This document shows, in pieces, positions 26,395-34,728 of a stretch of DNA of 64,000 nt. Position 1 is the first letter of the stretch. Each line of letters starts with the position of its first letter. Below the pieces are notes generated by a model. That model ran no database searches, had not been told where the DNA came from, and was given only the letters and a program-made list of their open reading frames with translations. Both the position numbers and the translations under genes were made by a program. The DNA lies in assembly GCA_045593265.1 (NCBI GenBank), contig JAZNWH010000054.1:1-64000 (forward strand), in the 5' to 3' direction. The stretch comes from RGIG8497 sp045593265. Lineage in GTDB: Bacteria; Bacillota; Clostridia; RGIG6154.

Positions 26395-27009
26395 TTGATA
26401 GAGATTTTGTACGAAGATAAAGATATAGTTGCAGTAGTTAAACCTGTAGGAATTTCCTCTGAAAATGAGATGGTTGTCATCTTAAAGGAGCAATTAAACA
26501 GCGAAATTTATCCCCTTCACCGTCTGGATAATCCCGTGGGGGGAGTAATGGTTTATGCAAAAAATAAAGCTGCGGCAGCAAAAATGAGTAAAAAGATTTC
26601 TGAAAACCTGGACTTTTCAAAAACTTATTTACTTGTTTGCGAAGGAACATTTGAAGAAAAAACTTCGGATATGGAGGATTTGCTCTTTAAAGATTCAAAG
26701 AAAAACAAAAGCTTTGTAGTAAAAAAAGAAAGAAAAGGTGTAAAAAAAGCCTCTCTTTCCTATACGGTATTAAAAGAGGCTGTTTTTAAAGAAAAAATGT
26801 GTTCGCTTGTGTCCGTTACCCTTAAAACAGGGCGAAGCCACCAGATAAGAGTTCAGTTTTCAAGCCGAAAGCATCCCTTGGCAGGCGACGGAAAGTACGG
26901 AAGTAAAATAAATTGCCCAATAGCATTGTTTTCCCACAAAATAGAAACTATGGGAATGGCTTTTACCAAAAACCCACTCTATGAAGAAATTCCGTGGTGC
27001 GTGTTTTAA
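26395..27009 (+). CDS. RluA-family pseudouridine synthase
   Basis: This ~204-residue enzyme should isomerise uridine in rRNA or tRNA. The catalytic motif is HRLDNPVGG (Asp about residue 45), followed by 'KTYLLVCEG', 'LKTGRSHQIRVQF' and 'HPLAGDGKYG', all RluA-family hallmarks. It lacks an S4 domain. The open frame begins at TTG 26383; TTG at 26395 is favoured because GGTGAT lies seven bases upstream and the protein then opens with MIEILYEDKDI. The target base is unknown. Confidence 0.87.
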   Translation: MIEILYEDKDIVAVVKPVGISSENEMVVILKEQLNSEIYPLHRLDNPVGGVMVYAKNKAAAAKMSKKISENLDFSKTYLLVCEGTFEEKTSDMEDLLFKDSKKNKSFVVKKERKGVKKASLSYTVLKEAVFKEKMCSLVSVTLKTGRSHQIRVQFSSRKHPLAGDGKYGSKINCPIALFSHKIETMGMAFTKNPLYEEIPWCVF

Positions 27010-27926
27010 CGTATATATTTAAAATCTATGCTTAAATCTTCATTAAATTTAAACATATAGCTTACAATTCCATAACCCCCAAAGCCATTCATTGCTTCGG
27101 CTTTACCAAATACAACAAGCTTTCCATCCTCGTTGTACCAATAATCTATTTCGGTGTAATCCGGCCAGATTGCGGTAGACGGGGATTTTAACTGCAAGGA
27201 AACCTGTTCTTTGATGATGGGGTAAAGCTCTTTCTTTTGCTCGTCTGTAACCTTTTTGTTTTTGTTTTCCATCTTTTGCTGTTCAACATATTCATTGTAT
27301 TTTTGTTGAGCTTCCTTTTCTAAATTGTTGATAGTAGCTGTATCATCAGCTGAAAGCTTGTGCCAGTCTCTTGCGTTTTTACATTCCTGTATTGCTTCAA
27401 GATAAAGTCCTTTGCTTATCATATTTTTTATCTGATTTATATTTGCAGAAATGTCATCAAAAACTTCAACCTGTACTCCGTCGAAGCTTTCATCGTAAAT
27501 GTTTACAGTGTTTGTATTTCCGTCCCAAAGCACAGTACATTTAAATGCTTCGGATACAGCTCTTAAGGGAACAAGAGTTCTGTTGTTATGCAAAACAGCA
27601 GGAGAATCTAAAGGAATTTTTCTCATATTTCCGTAAACCATATATGAAGAGCCTATTGTAATAGAAATATTTATGTATCCTTTCATCACAAATGCAGTGT
27701 TGGTTTCATCATCCCAATCTACAACAGCACCAAGCTTTTCAAATATAGCTCTCATGGGAACCATCGTTCTTCCGTTCATTAATACAGGGTCTACATCAAA
27801 ATTGATTTTTTCATTATTCATATATACACTGATGCTTTGATTTGCGGATATGAATAAAGGTAAAGTCAATAAAAATGTAACAGACAGAATAAAAGAAATG
27901 AGTTTAATGTGTTTTGGGGTTTTCAT
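27006..27926 (-). CDS. Secreted stalk-domain protein (copper amine oxidase N-terminal-like)
   Basis: This 306-residue exported protein has a signal peptide (to about residue 29), then two copper-amine-oxidase N-terminal-type stalk repeats (VLMNGRTMVPMRAIFEKLGA...; VLHNNRTLVPLRAVSEAF...) at about residues 33-150, then a charged coiled segment (about 165-235) and a C-terminal region of unknown fold. Stalk domains are common in surface proteins of Clostridia. It is preceded on the same strand by a structured RNA whose terminator ends just before the ribosome-binding site AAGGAGAG, so its expression may depend on that RNA. Confidence 0.8.
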   Translation of the reverse strand: MKTPKHIKLISFILSVTFLLTLPLFISANQSISVYMNNEKINFDVDPVLMNGRTMVPMRAIFEKLGAVVDWDDETNTAFVMKGYINISITIGSSYMVYGNMRKIPLDSPAVLHNNRTLVPLRAVSEAFKCTVLWDGNTNTVNIYDESFDGVQVEVFDDISANINQIKNMISKGLYLEAIQECKNARDWHKLSADDTATINNLEKEAQQKYNEYVEQQKMENKNKKVTDEQKKELYPIIKEQVSLQLKSPSTAIWPDYTEIDYWYNEDGKLVVFGKAEAMNGFGGYGIVSYMFKFNEDLSIDFKYIR

Positions 27927-27946
27927 TATAAAAATCTCTCCTTAAA

Positions 27947-28152
27947 TAAAAAATGCGCCTGCCGAAGCAAGACGCATAAAAAACGCAAACTCCGACAGTC
28001 GCGAAACCAATTTATACAGTATGAGATATACACATATGCTGATAAATGGAATTTGCGTTTTTAACAAATTCAAATATCAACATATGCAGAAATAAGTATA
28101 TTATACAAAAAATATACCTCAACACTGTATAACTTATTAAATTGGTTTCGCA
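27947..28152 (-). ncRNA. Structured RNA family, copy 3 (leader-like)
   Basis: The ~206-base transcript starts near 28152. A 14+6-bp closing stem (28138-28151 with 28001-28014, and 28124-28129 with 28015-28020) encloses a long imperfect hairpin (CATATG, TATC and GAATTTG arms). After the stem come GAGTTTGCGTTTTTT and a terminator with a CTTCGG tetraloop (27953-27977) and a T-run. The tail TTTGCGTTTTT (27989-27979) is perfectly complementary over 11 bases to the apical segment at 28062-28052. Layout and tail match copies 1 and 2. The terminator ends just before the ribosome-binding site of the stalk protein gene. Confidence 0.7.
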
Positions 28153-28158
28153 TTTATT

Positions 28159-28187
28159 ATTTTACTACGATTTTTAAGTTTTATCAA
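28159..28187 (-). promoter_or_regulatory. Promoter of structured RNA copy 3
   Basis: Minus strand: TTGATA (28187-28182), 17-base spacer, TAAAAT (28164-28159). The predicted start coincides with the first base of the closing stem. Confidence 0.7.
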
Positions 28188-28245
28188 TAGTTTTTACAGA
28201 AATTATGAGATTTTTATTAATTACTTAATTTTCGCAAAAAAAACA

Positions 28246-28275
28246 GGAATGTAAAAAACTAAGTTTTTACATTCC
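28246..28275 (-). terminator. Terminator after the AraC regulator gene
   Basis: A 12-bp stem GGAATGTAAAAA / TTTTTACATTCC (28246-28257 with 28264-28275) lies a few bases beyond the stop codon; the minus strand continues with a T-rich stretch. Confidence 0.65.
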
Positions 28276-28281
28276 CAAATT

Positions 28282-29154
28282 TTATATATTAAGACGGGAC
28301 TTAATGGTTTCCATATATTCCGTGGGAGATTTATTTTCGTGCTTTTTGAAGAGTCTGCTGAAATAGTGCAGTGATGAAAAGCCTACCATTTCGGCAATTT
28401 CCGTTAAGTTCATATTTCCTTCACGCATAAGCCTTTTTGCTTCCTTTATTTTTAAGGTGTGGATATAATTGACAACAGTTATACCATACACTTTTTTAAA
28501 GGAATAGCAAAGGCTTGTTTTATTGGTATTAAACAAAAAGCAAAGCTCGTTTAAAGATATGTTTTCTCTGAAATTCTCGGTAATATAATCGTAAATCTCA
28601 TAAATCTTTTTATCAAGTGCAGAAATTTTTTCGTTATGAACCTCATGAAGGTTAGAACGCACAAGCTCTATTAGGAATGTTTCCATTTTGAGCTTTATCA
28701 TCTGGTCTGCACCGAAAAGATATTCTTTTCTTTTTTTCATATCCTTCTGGTCAGGAATATCGTAAGGCGGAAGAAAAACAAGTCTTCCTTCCCTTATGAT
28801 TTCTGTTAAGATTTTCTGCAGTTCTGCAGTAAGCGTAGCAGGAGTTGATGAAAAGACATCCAGCTCCGTTGATTTACACTCAAATCCAATAATAATTACG
28901 TTTGGAGCATTATCATCTCCACTTGTGAGAGAATGAATTTCATCCTCTTTGTGGATAATAAGCTGATTTTTCTTTAATTCCCCCGAAAAGTTTTCAGCTT
29001 TAACGGAAATTTTTCCGTTATCCACATATACAAGCTCCCTGAATGAATGACTGTTTTTAGAAGTATTGTACTCCTTGGTAAACTCATAGTAATGAATGTT
29101 TGCAATTTTTGAAACATCCAGAACCTTTTCAAACCGCTTTAGTTTGAATTCCAT
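28282..29154 (-). CDS. AraC-family transcriptional regulator
   Basis: This ~290-residue regulator has an N-terminal cupin-type ligand-sensing half and a C-terminal double helix-turn-helix domain (about residues 190-290: 'ISLNELCFLFNTNKTSLCYSFKKVYG' and 'LTEIAEMVGFSSLHYFSRLFKKH'). The start is set at ATG 29154, preceded by AAGGGGAAAGAG; the frame is open to 29193. It is transcribed away from the beta-helix enzyme gene, whose promoter carries two direct repeats spaced by 21 bp that recur before the creatinase-like gene. It is the obvious candidate to bind both. Confidence 0.85.
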   Translation of the reverse strand: MEFKLKRFEKVLDVSKIANIHYYEFTKEYNTSKNSHSFRELVYVDNGKISVKAENFSGELKKNQLIIHKEDEIHSLTSGDDNAPNVIIIGFECKSTELDVFSSTPATLTAELQKILTEIIREGRLVFLPPYDIPDQKDMKKRKEYLFGADQMIKLKMETFLIELVRSNLHEVHNEKISALDKKIYEIYDYITENFRENISLNELCFLFNTNKTSLCYSFKKVYGITVVNYIHTLKIKEAKRLMREGNMNLTEIAEMVGFSSLHYFSRLFKKHENKSPTEYMETIKSRLNI

Positions 29155-29261
29155 ATTCTCTTTCCCCTTACGCAATTGCTTAAAGACCTTCAAAAGGTCA
29201 AAACTCTTTCCTTTTTTTATGATAGCATAAAATTGTCGTTTGTCAAGAATTTTTTTGTGTC

Positions 29262-29338
29262 AAAGTAAAATATTTGTAATATTGTGTAAACGAAATTTAA
29301 TATAGTCTAAATACAGATTTCTTATTTTAAGGTATAAT
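29262..29338 (+). promoter_or_regulatory. AraC-type operator and promoter of the beta-helix enzyme gene
   Basis: Direct repeats ATATTGTGTAAA (29279-29290) and ATATAGTCTAAA (29300-29311) lie 21 bp apart, that is two helical turns, and are followed by TATAAT (29333-29338) with no good -35 box. This is the expected layout for an activator of AraC type. The whole 65-base block is repeated at 32083-32159. Confidence 0.7.
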
Positions 29339-29372
29339 TTAGATACATTATATAATAGAAAGGGATGTTTTT

Positions 29373-32024
29373 ATGAAGAAAAGAATGTCAAGAATTACAG
29401 CAATAATTGTAGCGCTTGCTATGCTGTTTTCCTTTGCATCCGTAAGTGCTCAGGAGGTGTCTGAAAACCCAAGGGTAACAGGCTCTCTTGAATTTGAAGA
29501 CCCTGCGTTAAAGCTCATTATTTATGTAGCGCCTGACGGAGACGACAAAAATGCAGGAACAATTGAAGAACCTCTTGCTACAATGGTTGGTGCAAGAGAC
29601 AAAATCCGTGAAGTTAAGAATACAACAGGACTTCCAGAGGGGGGAGCGGTTGTGTATTTCCGCGGCGGAACTTATGAAATCAGAGAAGGTATGACTTTTA
29701 CAGGTCAGGACTCAGGAACTGAGAACGGAAGAATTATATACAGAAACTATCCTGGTGAAACAGTTGATTTCGTAGGAGCAGCTTCTCTTTCCTGGGATGA
29801 TTTTGAAAAGGTAACCGATAAGAAGATTTTGGACAAAATTATAGATGAAAATGCAAAAGACCACATTTACAGCCTTAATTTAAAGGAATATGGTTTTACA
29901 AATCTTCAGGCACCTGTATGGCCGGGACCTTATTCCTATTGGGGGGACCTCATGAAGCTTCTTACTCCAAAATACGGAATAACCAAACCTGCAACAAAGT
30001 CATCGGAGCTTATTGTAAACGGAAAATCAATGACTATTGCAAGATATCCTAACGACGGACTTATTGAGATTGCTGAAGTAATTGAAGCAGGCTGGGATCC
30101 GGGAAGTCTTATGCAGGACGGTAAGCAGATTATGGATGAAGAGGCACCTGCTACCGAATTTATCGTTGATGACGACAGAGTTAAAAACTGGGTTGGCGTT
30201 GAAGGTGCGATTATGTACGGTACTTTCTGCTACTCATGGGGGTCTCACGCAACAGAGCTTGGGGAAGTTGTTGCTGAGGATAATATAATAAAGGCAAAAT
30301 ATCCTATGTGGTATCCTACAAGAACAGGTCAGAGCTTTTATGTGTTTAACCTGATTGAAGAAATGGATATGCCCGGCGAATATTATGTTGACGTAGAAGA
30401 AGGTATTCTTTATATCTACGAGCCTGAAGAAGAAGTTCGTGAGGTTGCATACACAACTCTTGAAGATATTATGATTCTTCTTGACGGGGCAAATTATCTT
30501 ACATTTAAAAACATTAATATGAAGTATATGAAGAACCGTGCGTTCCAGTTTTCAAATAACCACGATTGTGAGCTTATAGGAGCAGAAATTTCATATACAA
30601 GCAACACCTTTGCAACATATGTATTCGGAAATAACAATAAGGTACTCGATTGCTATTACCACGATAACGATGGCGGCGTTGAGGTTGCAGGCGGAGACAG
30701 AGCAACTCTTACACGCAGTAATAATCTTCTTGAAAACTCAAAGTTTGAAAGAAATGACAGACTTTCATCTACATATTCTGCCGGTGTTGGTATAACACGT
30801 TGTGGTAATATTGTAAGACATTGCGATATTTCAGATGCAGACCATCTTTTGATTTCCTATTCAGGTAACTATCAGGAGCTTTCCTACTGTGATATATGGG
30901 GAGCGTGTCAGAACGCTGACGATATGGGTGCCATTTATGCAGGACGTGATATAACACAGAGAGGAAACATCATTAATAACAACTACATCCATGATATCGG
31001 CGGCGGAGATGCTATGGGTTCAAACGGATGCCATGGTATATTCTTAGATGACTGGTGGTCAGCTGCCAAAATGGAAGGTAACGTATTTGCAAACATTCTT
31101 GACGGGGCAGCAATAATGCTCGCAGGAAGCTATAATGAAATGAACAACAATATGGTTATTAACTGTATGGAATCATTCAGATTAACACGTTCATTCAACT
31201 ACGGAAATCCTGATGACTTTGTAGTATTTCAGGAAAAGGCAGAGTCAGTACCTGTTAAGAGTGAGCTTTGGATGAATGCTTTCCCCGGAATTGAAAATTG
31301 TATTGATGAAGAAGGCAAGCCTGATATGAATAATCATATTGTGGCAACTAATAACCTCTTCTACGATGCACCCCTTCCGACAACATCAGAGCAGGTTGCA
31401 GCAACTGCTGTTCTTGAAAACAATGTAGTGTTTGAAAAGAATCCGGGCTTTGTGAATAAAGCACAAGGAAACTATCAGTTAAACGAAAACGCAAGAGTGT
31501 TCAGAGAAATGGAAAACTTCCAGCCTATTCCTTTTGACAAAATGGGTATGTATACCGACAGAGCAATGGACAAGATAAAGGATGCTTATGTGTTTAGTAT
31601 AGGCAGCAGGTATATGCTCCAAAACGGTGAAAAGGTAGAAAGCAACAAAACAGAAGCAATCGTTCTTAACGGTACGATGTATGTTCCATTGAGAACAGGT
31701 GCTCAGGCAGTTGGTGCTACAGTTGAGTTTAACGAAGCTGACGAAAAAGTAAATGTTTCAAACGGAGCAAAGACTGTTGAATTTATAAGCAATGGTACAC
31801 TCGGCAGCATAAATGTTAATGGTGAAACATATAACCTTAAAAAATCAATAGAAAACATCGGCTATACAAACTATATCTCTGTAGAAGACCTTGCTGATAT
31901 TTTTGAAAAATATCTTGTAACTGATAATGATATAACAGTTATCAGCTCAACAGATGCATTATTTGACAAAACAGAAGACGCAGGACTTTTAAGATATATT
32001 GGAGAACAGATTAAGATATACTAA
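29373..32024 (+). CDS. Secreted right-handed beta-helix enzyme with C-terminal stalk domain
   Basis: This 883-residue exported protein has a signal peptide (about residues 1-26), a start typical of beta-helix glycosidases/lyases (YVAPDGDDKNAGT...EPLATMVGARDKIR), a long parallel beta-helix region (about residues 370-640, rich in N/D/G ladders such as 'NNYIHDIGGGDAMGSNGCHG') and a C-terminal copper-amine-oxidase-type stalk (about 740-880). It resembles glycoside hydrolases of the beta-helix families (GH120/GH141-like), but I cannot fix the family. It has its own AraC-type promoter and a terminator, and probably acts on plant polysaccharide outside the cell. Confidence 0.75.
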   Translation: MKKRMSRITAIIVALAMLFSFASVSAQEVSENPRVTGSLEFEDPALKLIIYVAPDGDDKNAGTIEEPLATMVGARDKIREVKNTTGLPEGGAVVYFRGGTYEIREGMTFTGQDSGTENGRIIYRNYPGETVDFVGAASLSWDDFEKVTDKKILDKIIDENAKDHIYSLNLKEYGFTNLQAPVWPGPYSYWGDLMKLLTPKYGITKPATKSSELIVNGKSMTIARYPNDGLIEIAEVIEAGWDPGSLMQDGKQIMDEEAPATEFIVDDDRVKNWVGVEGAIMYGTFCYSWGSHATELGEVVAEDNIIKAKYPMWYPTRTGQSFYVFNLIEEMDMPGEYYVDVEEGILYIYEPEEEVREVAYTTLEDIMILLDGANYLTFKNINMKYMKNRAFQFSNNHDCELIGAEISYTSNTFATYVFGNNNKVLDCYYHDNDGGVEVAGGDRATLTRSNNLLENSKFERNDRLSSTYSAGVGITRCGNIVRHCDISDADHLLISYSGNYQELSYCDIWGACQNADDMGAIYAGRDITQRGNIINNNYIHDIGGGDAMGSNGCHGIFLDDWWSAAKMEGNVFANILDGAAIMLAGSYNEMNNNMVINCMESFRLTRSFNYGNPDDFVVFQEKAESVPVKSELWMNAFPGIENCIDEEGKPDMNNHIVATNNLFYDAPLPTTSEQVAATAVLENNVVFEKNPGFVNKAQGNYQLNENARVFREMENFQPIPFDKMGMYTDRAMDKIKDAYVFSIGSRYMLQNGEKVESNKTEAIVLNGTMYVPLRTGAQAVGATVEFNEADEKVNVSNGAKTVEFISNGTLGSINVNGETYNLKKSIENIGYTNYISVEDLADIFEKYLVTDNDITVISSTDALFDKTEDAGLLRYIGEQIKIY

Positions 32025-32031
32025 AATAAAA

Positions 32032-32064
32032 AACTGTTGGAATGTATTGTTCCAACAGTTTTTT
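32032..32064 (+). terminator. Terminator after the beta-helix enzyme gene
   Basis: An 11-bp stem AACTGTTGGAA / TTCCAACAGTT (32032-32042 with 32050-32060) is followed by TTTT. Confidence 0.8.
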
Positions 32065-32082
32065 ACATTCCCATCTTGTTAT

Positions 32083-32159
32083 GAAAGTAAATTCTTGTAA
32101 TATCGTGCAAATAAAATTTAAGATAATCTAAATACAAATTTACTTATTAGTGCTATGAT
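32083..32159 (+). promoter_or_regulatory. Second copy of the AraC-type operator, before the creatinase-like gene
   Basis: ATATCGTGCAAA (32100-32111) and AGATAATCTAAA (32121-32132) are again 21 bp apart and are followed at the same distance by TATGAT (32154-32159). Flanking bases also match the block at 29262-29338, so the two transcription units should be co-regulated. Confidence 0.72.
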
Positions 32160-32203
32160 TATTATAGTGTTACTATGTAATAAAAGAAAGGATGGTAATT
32201 ATT

Positions 32204-33382
32204 ATGTCAAGAATATGTATACCCGATTACGAGTATAAGGAAAGAATTGCAAGAGCTGCAAAGTTAGTTCGTGAAAAAGGACTCGACGTTATGGTTGTTT
32301 GCAGCACAGAATCTGATTATGCAAACGCAAGATATTTCAGCGGTTTCTGGCCTCTTTTTGAAAGAGCAGGTGTTGCTATTTCCGCAAGTGGCGAAGCTGC
32401 ACTTATGGTTGGCCCTGAATGTATCATTTTTGCAAAGGACGTTTCAGGTTCAAGAATTGAAAAGATTTTCTGCTTAAGAGAATTCCGTGAATCAGCTGAC
32501 CCTTCATATCCTGAACTTCATGCTGATACATTTAAGGATGTTTTCAAAGCAATCGGCGTAACAGGCGAAAATATAAAAATCGGTCTCGGAAGCTATGTTG
32601 AATGTACACTTCCTATTTATGAAGGCTTAAAGGATAACTTCCCTAAGGCTGAAATCGTTAAGTGCAACGAAATTATGGTTGAACTCCGTAAAATCAAGAG
32701 TGCAAACGAAATCGCTTGTATTCAGGAAGGTTTCAGAATTGTTGATATCGCAACAGACGAAGTTATCAGAAACTTAAAGCCTGGTGTAACAGAATTACAG
32801 ATGGTTGGTATTGCTCAGAGAGTTATTTATGAAGAAGGTGCAGAATACGAAGGTCTTCCTATGTATGTATTCAGCGAAAAATCAACAAGCCATGCAATCA
32901 GCCGCAGCGGTTACAGAACAATCAACAAGGGCGATATCGTTCAGCTTAACCTCTCTGCTAAGATTGACGGTTATTCACCTGCAATCGGTCTTCCTGTTGT
33001 TATGGGTAAACTTGAAGGCGAAAGAAGAAGAGTTGTTGAATTCTGTAAGAATGCTCATGACTGGACAATTGACCAGTTAAAAGCAGGTGTTATGGCTTCA
33101 AGTGTTGCTAAGGACTTCTACAAGATGTATGTTGACAACGGTTTTGAAAAGAACTTTGTTTACGGCCCTTGCCATGGTACAGGTATGATTGAAGTTGAAG
33201 CTCCATGGATGGAAACATCATCAGATTATCCTCTTGAAGAAAATATGACATTCCAGGTTGATACATTTATCATGGGCGACGGCTTTGGCTGCAGATGGGA
33301 AATCGGTGCAGCTATCACTAAAGACGGTTGCAGAAAGATGACAGATTACCTCAAGAAAGGAATTATAGAACTCGATGTATAA
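32204..33382 (+). CDS. M24-family creatinase/aminopeptidase-like hydrolase
   Basis: This 392-residue protein has the N-terminal creatinase domain and C-terminal pita-bread fold of Xaa-Pro peptidases. Of the five metal ligands, the two aspartates appear replaced (QLNLSAKIDGYSPAIG, about residues 246-261, where active peptidases have D and D). The His (CHGTGM) and a Glu (RWEIG) remain, so it may be a metal-free creatinase-type amidinohydrolase or an enzyme of another substrate. The start is taken at ATG 32204 (GGATGG eight bases upstream) rather than 32192. It overlaps the next gene by eight bases and follows an AraC-type operator. Confidence 0.75.
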   Translation: MSRICIPDYEYKERIARAAKLVREKGLDVMVVCSTESDYANARYFSGFWPLFERAGVAISASGEAALMVGPECIIFAKDVSGSRIEKIFCLREFRESADPSYPELHADTFKDVFKAIGVTGENIKIGLGSYVECTLPIYEGLKDNFPKAEIVKCNEIMVELRKIKSANEIACIQEGFRIVDIATDEVIRNLKPGVTELQMVGIAQRVIYEEGAEYEGLPMYVFSEKSTSHAISRSGYRTINKGDIVQLNLSAKIDGYSPAIGLPVVMGKLEGERRRVVEFCKNAHDWTIDQLKAGVMASSVAKDFYKMYVDNGFEKNFVYGPCHGTGMIEVEAPWMETSSDYPLEENMTFQVDTFIMGDGFGCRWEIGAAITKDGCRKMTDYLKKGIIELDV

Positions 33383-33749
33383 TAAAACCTTGGGAAAATT
33401 GAATTGGATTATACCTGACTGTGAGCTTCCTCAGGAGGGCGAAGGTGTAGCAAAGGGTCATGAATCCGTAATTATCGTAAATGATTCAGATGTTGATGCT
33501 GAAATTTTAGTAAGCATTTACTTCACCGACAAAGAACCTTACACAAATATCAGATGGAAGGTCGGCGCAAAAAGAGTAAAATGCTTCAGAATGAACAATG
33601 TGGAGCATATGGATGGTTTCAAAGTTCCTTTTGAAACACAGTATGCTATGAAAGTATCAAGTAATACTCCTATTGTACTCCAGTATGGCAGACTTGATAA
33701 CACTCAGCCAAATCTGGCATTTTACACAACACTCGGCTATGCAGAGTAA
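33375..33749 (+). CDS. ASRT-family (sensory rhodopsin transducer-like) small-molecule-binding protein
   Basis: This 124-residue protein resembles the Anabaena sensory rhodopsin transducer family (PF07100): 'WIIPDCELPQ', 'GHESVIIVNDSDVDAEILVSIYFTDKEP', 'RVKCFRMNNV' and 'NTPIVLQYGRLDN' follow the family order. No rhodopsin is present; outside photoreceptor systems the fold is thought to bind small molecules, often sugars. It overlaps the creatinase-like gene by eight bases and precedes the creatininase gene, so it may be a binding or accessory subunit of that pathway. Confidence 0.75.
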   Translation: MYNKTLGKLNWIIPDCELPQEGEGVAKGHESVIIVNDSDVDAEILVSIYFTDKEPYTNIRWKVGAKRVKCFRMNNVEHMDGFKVPFETQYAMKVSSNTPIVLQYGRLDNTQPNLAFYTTLGYAE

Positions 33750-33766
33750 ATAAAATTACATAATTT

Positions 33767-33817
33767 CAGGGGCGGATGTCTGCACCCGTCTGTATGGGCG
33801 ATGCATCTGTGCCCCTG
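33767..33817 (+). repeat. REP-like composite hairpin
   Basis: CAGGGGC (33767-33773) pairs with GCCCCTG (33811-33817), followed by TTTTTATT, so it may also terminate transcription. The interior resembles two REP-type units (GGGGCGGATGTCTGCACCCGTC and, inverted, GGGGCACAGATGCATCGCCC) facing each other. It lies between the ASRT-like and creatininase genes. Confidence 0.55.
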
Positions 33818-33848
33818 TTTTTATTAACCAAGAAAGGAAGTAAAAATT

Positions 33849-34583
33849 ATGGAATTTAATATGAGCTTTCCAAAGGAATTTAACAATGTTAAGGAAAACA
33901 GAATTCCTTTTGTAATTTGTGGTGGAACAGTTGAATATCACGGACCTCATTGCTCCTACGGTTGCGATACCTTGGTTGCAGAAGGTTTGATTAAAAAGCT
34001 TGCAGAAAGAAAAGAGCTTATGATGGCTCCTTCGATTTATTACAGCCCTTCAAGCTATGCAGTTGCCGACGAAACAAGTGGAACTGTGCATATTGAAGAA
34101 GATGTTTTTGAAGCATATTTAATGCAGATTTTCACAAGTATGCTTGAAGCAGGACTTAGAAATATCTATGTGGTTATTCATCATCAGTTTGAACAGGAAA
34201 ACTTAAAGCCTATGACTCTTTCATATATGAAAGCATCTCAAAGAGCAATTATGAGATATCTTGAAAAGACCCAGGGCAGAGGCTGGTGGGGAAGCGAAAA
34301 CTATGCTGACTACTACGAAAATGTAGGCGGCGGCGATGACCCATTCTCCTGGATTAAGGTTATTCCTACAATGAGCACAGAGGTGCAGAACGCAACAGGC
34401 TACGACCACGCAGGTGAATTCGAATGTTCAATCCTTATGTCTCTTTATCCTGATGCAGTTAAGCTCGAAAGACTCGGTGATATCAAACATTGGTTTACTG
34501 CAAGCGCAGCTAAAGCAAACAAAGAGCTTGGAGATAAAATGGTAGAACAATCTCTTGCTTACCTTGAAAAGAAAATTGTATAA
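33849..34583 (+). CDS. Creatininase-family amidohydrolase
   Basis: This 244-residue protein is of the creatininase/MftE family. Metal-binding motifs are kept: 'GGTVEYHGPHC' with Glu and His (about residues 25-35), D of 'YGCDTL', and 'YDHAGEFECS' (about residues 190-199). The usual NGHGGN segment is replaced by HHQFEQEN, so the substrate may differ from creatinine. Family members open cyclic amides or trim peptides. It is the last gene of the creatinase-like/ASRT-like/creatininase set. Site AAAGGAAG precedes the ATG. Confidence 0.8.
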   Translation: MEFNMSFPKEFNNVKENRIPFVICGGTVEYHGPHCSYGCDTLVAEGLIKKLAERKELMMAPSIYYSPSSYAVADETSGTVHIEEDVFEAYLMQIFTSMLEAGLRNIYVVIHHQFEQENLKPMTLSYMKASQRAIMRYLEKTQGRGWWGSENYADYYENVGGGDDPFSWIKVIPTMSTEVQNATGYDHAGEFECSILMSLYPDAVKLERLGDIKHWFTASAAKANKELGDKMVEQSLAYLEKKIV

Positions 34584-34662
34584 AAACAGGTAAAGTAAAA
34601 GATAGAAAAAAGAAAATAACGGAGCAGAAATACAACTATTCATAAGGATATAAACAAAAAAC

Positions 34663-34706
34663 AAAACCTTTCAAAGTAGCGTAATTAAGCTATTTTGAAA
34701 GGTTTT
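34663..34706. terminator. Bidirectional terminator
   Basis: A stem AAAACCTTTCAAAGTAG / CTATTTTGAAAGGTTTT (34663-34679 with 34690-34706) with one mismatch serves the convergent creatininase and TupA-like genes. Confidence 0.75.
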
Positions 34707-34728
34707 ATTTATCGATATGTTTTTATAA

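Larger units (their letters stand above)
27927..28281. other. Intergenic region holding structured RNA copy 3
   Basis: The 355-base gap between the stalk gene and the AraC gene (both minus) contains a promoter (28159-28187), a rod-shaped RNA with terminator (27947-28152) and the AraC terminator (28246-28275). No additional gene is seen. Confidence 0.7.

Noticed and set aside
28246..28275. A dispersed repeat based on TTTTTACATTCC seen near 325, 28264 and 32061
   Set aside because: The shared 12-13 bases fall in terminator arms or T-rich stretches and are probably coincidental.
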